Source: DATLFA01 sp035525225 (lineage in GTDB: Bacteria > Actinomycetota > Acidimicrobiia > Acidimicrobiales > WLNW01). Taken from it: a stretch of 64,000 bases of DNA. Below are positions 60,582 to 64,000 of this stretch, in pieces. The notes below the pieces were generated by a model. That model saw only the letters and a list, made by a program, of their open reading frames with translations. It did not search any database and was not told the DNA's origin. Position numbers and translations under genes: made by a program. The stretch's first letter is position 1. Each line of letters opens with the position of its first letter. The stretch is taken from assembly GCA_035525225.1 (NCBI GenBank), contig DATLFA010000061.1, positions 1-64,000 on the forward strand, written 5' to 3'.

Positions 60582-62219
60582 ATGATCGCCGTAAGGAGGT
60601 GGGCCGGCGGGACTGCTGGCCGTGGTCTCGCCGACGGCCAGTATGTGGGACGCGACCGGCGGGAATCCTCTGGGGGCGGCTACAGAGCCTCTTCGAAGGC
60701 GACGTTCTTGTTGGCGCTGGCGGCGCTAGTGGGCGCGGCCGCTATTTTCGTGGTGGGAGGGGCCGCGCCGGCACGTTCGGGCGATGCCGCTGAGTCAGCC
60801 GCGGTCTGGGCCATCGCCTCCGCGATGACGGCTATCGCCTCGGCCGTGATGCTGATCAGCTTCGGGTGGTCTGGCCGAGCATCGCACGCTTGGTTGGTAG
60901 TGGCCTTCTCGCTGTACGCGATCTTTTCAGTCGCCGAAACCGCAGCGACGCTTGGCTACGTTCCCTCTCGCGCCTCATCGCATGCGCTCGGCGTGGCGGT
61001 GTGCTCGATCGGCTTTTTCGTCGCCCTCAGGGCTGTCTCCGGGCCGACGATTGAGACACGCGTCACGCCCGCCCGGGCGGCCTTGGCGGCCTTCCTCGGC
61101 GTTGCGTTTCTCACGCTCGTATTGAAGGGCGCCGCATTCCTGTTCGACTTCGACGCGGTGAGCGGCATGCGCACCGCTGATGCCAGGGCCGTCGTGGCGA
61201 TCGGTATGGCTGCCGTGTTGTCGACGACCGTTCTCACGGTCTTGCTCGCGGGGTTGCGCCGGCGCCCCATCGCGTACGAGCATCTCTTCGTACTTTGTTG
61301 CTCGACGATGGCCGCGTGGTTGGCCGTCGTGACCGAGCAGGGCCGCCGCGCCTTGCCCTTGACGGCCACTCTGATCATCACACTGGGCGCCACCGTCACC
61401 GCAACGGACGGTCTCCAACGTCTGTCTCGACGTCTCGCGGAACAATCACGCACGATCCTCGATCTGCACGTGCGCACAGCCACCGTGACCGAGGCGGCTC
61501 GTATGGAGCGTTCGCGCCGAGACGAGCGCGACCACGATCTGCGATCGGGTTTGCTCGCGGTTGAGACCACGATCGAGGACATCAACGCACGTGTTCCCGC
61601 AGAGTCAGGTTTGCAACACCTCGCGACCGCAGCCTCGAGTGAGACGTCTCGGCTCAGACGATTGTTGTCGGCCGGCGAGCGGCCCGCAGCGGGAGATGTC
61701 ATCGATCTGCGAAGCGTCCTCGCGCCCGTCCTGTTGCTCGAGCGAGCGCGGGGTGTCGACTTGCACACCAACTTCGCCGACGACCTACGCGTCGGAGTTC
61801 CCCCGGACCTGATCGTACGAGTGACGCGCATCCTGCTCGACAACGCGCGTCTTCATGCGCCGAAGAGCCGAGTCGACTTGACATCGCGGCGTTGCGGCAA
61901 TCGCACAGAGATCACTGTTCGCGATCACGGCGCTGACATCGCTCAGATCGCCTCGGACACACAGACCCATCGCGAGCGCGGGGGTCTGGGGCTTCTCAGC
62001 GCAACCCGCCTGCTCGAGGTCTACGGCGGTTTTCTACGTGTCGACCGTGGCGAGAGCGGCGGCTTGATGGTAACGATCGACCTTCCTTCGTCACAAGAGC
62101 CGCAAGGCGAAGTGTTGCGTGCGACGACTTTCGTTGCCGGGCGTCGCCGTGCCGATCACCCCGCAAGTGAACGGGCTCTACGACTGTACCGGCGGCTTGC
62201 GCGAATTCGCGGAGCGTGA
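60582..62219 (+). CDS. atypical membrane histidine kinase with about eight N-terminal helices
   Basis: About 545 residues run from ATG 60582, which has GAGG about seven bases upstream. After a 'YVGRDRRE' N-terminal motif come about eight membrane helices with no periplasmic sensor domain. A short linker leads to 'RRDERDHDLRSGLLAVETTIEDIN', a candidate phospho-His region with the His codon at 61533-61535. A divergent ATPase follows: 'RILLDNARLHAP' as N-box, 'VRDHGADI' as G1 and 'RGGLGLLSATRLLEVYGG' as G2. The LuxR-type regulator follows at once. Confidence 0.75.
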   Translation: MIAVRRWAGGTAGRGLADGQYVGRDRRESSGGGYRASSKATFLLALAALVGAAAIFVVGGAAPARSGDAAESAAVWAIASAMTAIASAVMLISFGWSGRASHAWLVVAFSLYAIFSVAETAATLGYVPSRASSHALGVAVCSIGFFVALRAVSGPTIETRVTPARAALAAFLGVAFLTLVLKGAAFLFDFDAVSGMRTADARAVVAIGMAAVLSTTVLTVLLAGLRRRPIAYEHLFVLCCSTMAAWLAVVTEQGRRALPLTATLIITLGATVTATDGLQRLSRRLAEQSRTILDLHVRTATVTEAARMERSRRDERDHDLRSGLLAVETTIEDINARVPAESGLQHLATAASSETSRLRRLLSAGERPAAGDVIDLRSVLAPVLLLERARGVDLHTNFADDLRVGVPPDLIVRVTRILLDNARLHAPKSRVDLTSRRCGNRTEITVRDHGADIAQIASDTQTHRERGGLGLLSATRLLEVYGGFLRVDRGESGGLMVTIDLPSSQEPQGEVLRATTFVAGRRRADHPASERALRLYRRLARIRGA

Positions 62220-62857
62220 CGATGTCGACTGTTCAAACCAGCGGGCTGGATAAAGCCGAAAATGGGTTGGTGCTCATCGTCGAGGACCACCGCATGCTGG
62301 CCGAAGGGCTCCGGGCCACGTTGAAAAGGGCGGGCATCGAAAACCGTGTTGTGTACCCGTCGAAGCGTGACGACGTGCTGCAAGCACAGCGGAAATACGA
62401 GCCGCGAGTGATCCTCCTCGACCTCGACCTCGGGTTGCGCGACGGTGGGGGAGCCTCGCTTGTTCGCCTCCTTGTCGATACGGGTGCGACCGTGATCCTG
62501 ATCACGGGGTCGCGCGATCGCTATGAGCTCGGTCGCTGCCTCGAGGCAGGCGCCCAGGGCGTCATCGATAAAGCCTTGAGCCTGGACCAACTGATCGACA
62601 CCGTCCGGTATGCCCTTCGGGGCGAACCGCTGCCGGGTCGAGCCGAGCGCGACGCGCTGATTGCGGAAGTGCGGCAAAAAGAGTTGCACGACTTGCGGCG
62701 TATGCAGCGATTCTTGCAGCTCTCTCCGCGAGAAGCACAGGTACTGCAGGCATTGGCCGACGGACGTTCGGTCGAGGATTTGGTCGCGGAGAACTTCGTC
62801 AGCGTGACGACTGTGCGCAGCCAGGTTCGAGCGATCCTCCAGAAGCTTGGCGTCCAT

Positions 62858-64000
<1,143 letters not shown>

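Overview
This is a high-GC, gene-dense chromosomal window from an actinobacterium, most likely of the class Acidimicrobiia. That placement is an inference from gene content: a mycothiol ligase (MshC), an InhA-like enoyl reductase, two AfsR/SARP-type regulators, an MtrA-MtrB-lipoprotein-like operon and three remnants of the DUF222/13E12 HNH family. No rRNA, tRNA, CRISPR array, phage or insertion sequence was recognised.

Layout. 1-5.8 kb: the tail of an HNH protein, a VOC protein, an orphan molybdate-binding lipoprotein (modA) divergent from a PadR-TOBE regulator, then a zinc-ribbon protein and a GT4 glycosyltransferase opposite a glycogen-debranching-type enzyme. 5.8-7.8 kb: a decayed zone with the wreck of a CHASE-SpoIIE phosphatase and a frameshifted PPOX gene. 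7.8-10.7 kb: a P450, an alpha/beta hydrolase and a MaoC hydratase. 10.7-20.5 kb: two paralogous SARP regulators, each next to a flavin oxidoreductase, on either side of an ABCG exporter, followed by OsmC. 20.7-25 kb: a ribosome and stress block, with an HPF-like protein plus a bacterial aeRF1-like protein facing an NfeD-slipin-Gre-like operon. 25-30.5 kb: IclR, a P450 that has lost its heme loop, NhaA and a collapsing Tad pilin locus. 30.5-35 kb: an FtsX-type permease, a FecR-like secreted protein, an HNH remnant and an XRE-nucleotidyltransferase pair with a palindromic operator. 35-39 kb: a four-gene catabolic operon (enoyl-CoA hydratase, amidohydrolase, SnoaL-like, FAD monooxygenase). 39-47 kb: a secreted trypsin-like protease, thiamine pyrophosphokinase, an SRPBCC protein, a heterodimeric ABC exporter and two DUF21-CBS membrane proteins. 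47-54 kb: an M23 peptidase, an RmlD-like reductase, InhA/FabI, a broken HNH gene, mshC and TerC. 54-57 kb: an otsA-otsB pair with altered key motifs. 57-60 kb: a two-component system with a GerMN lipoprotein and a broken DUF2269 gene. 60-64 kb: an atypical histidine kinase with a LuxR-type regulator, and the 3' part of an ftsH-like gene that runs off the window.

Two themes stand out. First, many genes here are broken. Some breaks are in-frame stops and internal deletions (CHASE-SpoIIE, TadE/TadG, P450) and look biological. Others are single-base frameshifts in otherwise clean reading frames (PPOX, DUF2269, DUF222-HNH) and could be assembly errors. Second, several intact modules look functionally coherent: the HPF/aeRF1 pair, the doubled SARP-flavoenzyme-ABCG arrangement, the PadR-TOBE/ModA pair with a repeated candidate operator, and the XRE-nucleotidyltransferase pair.
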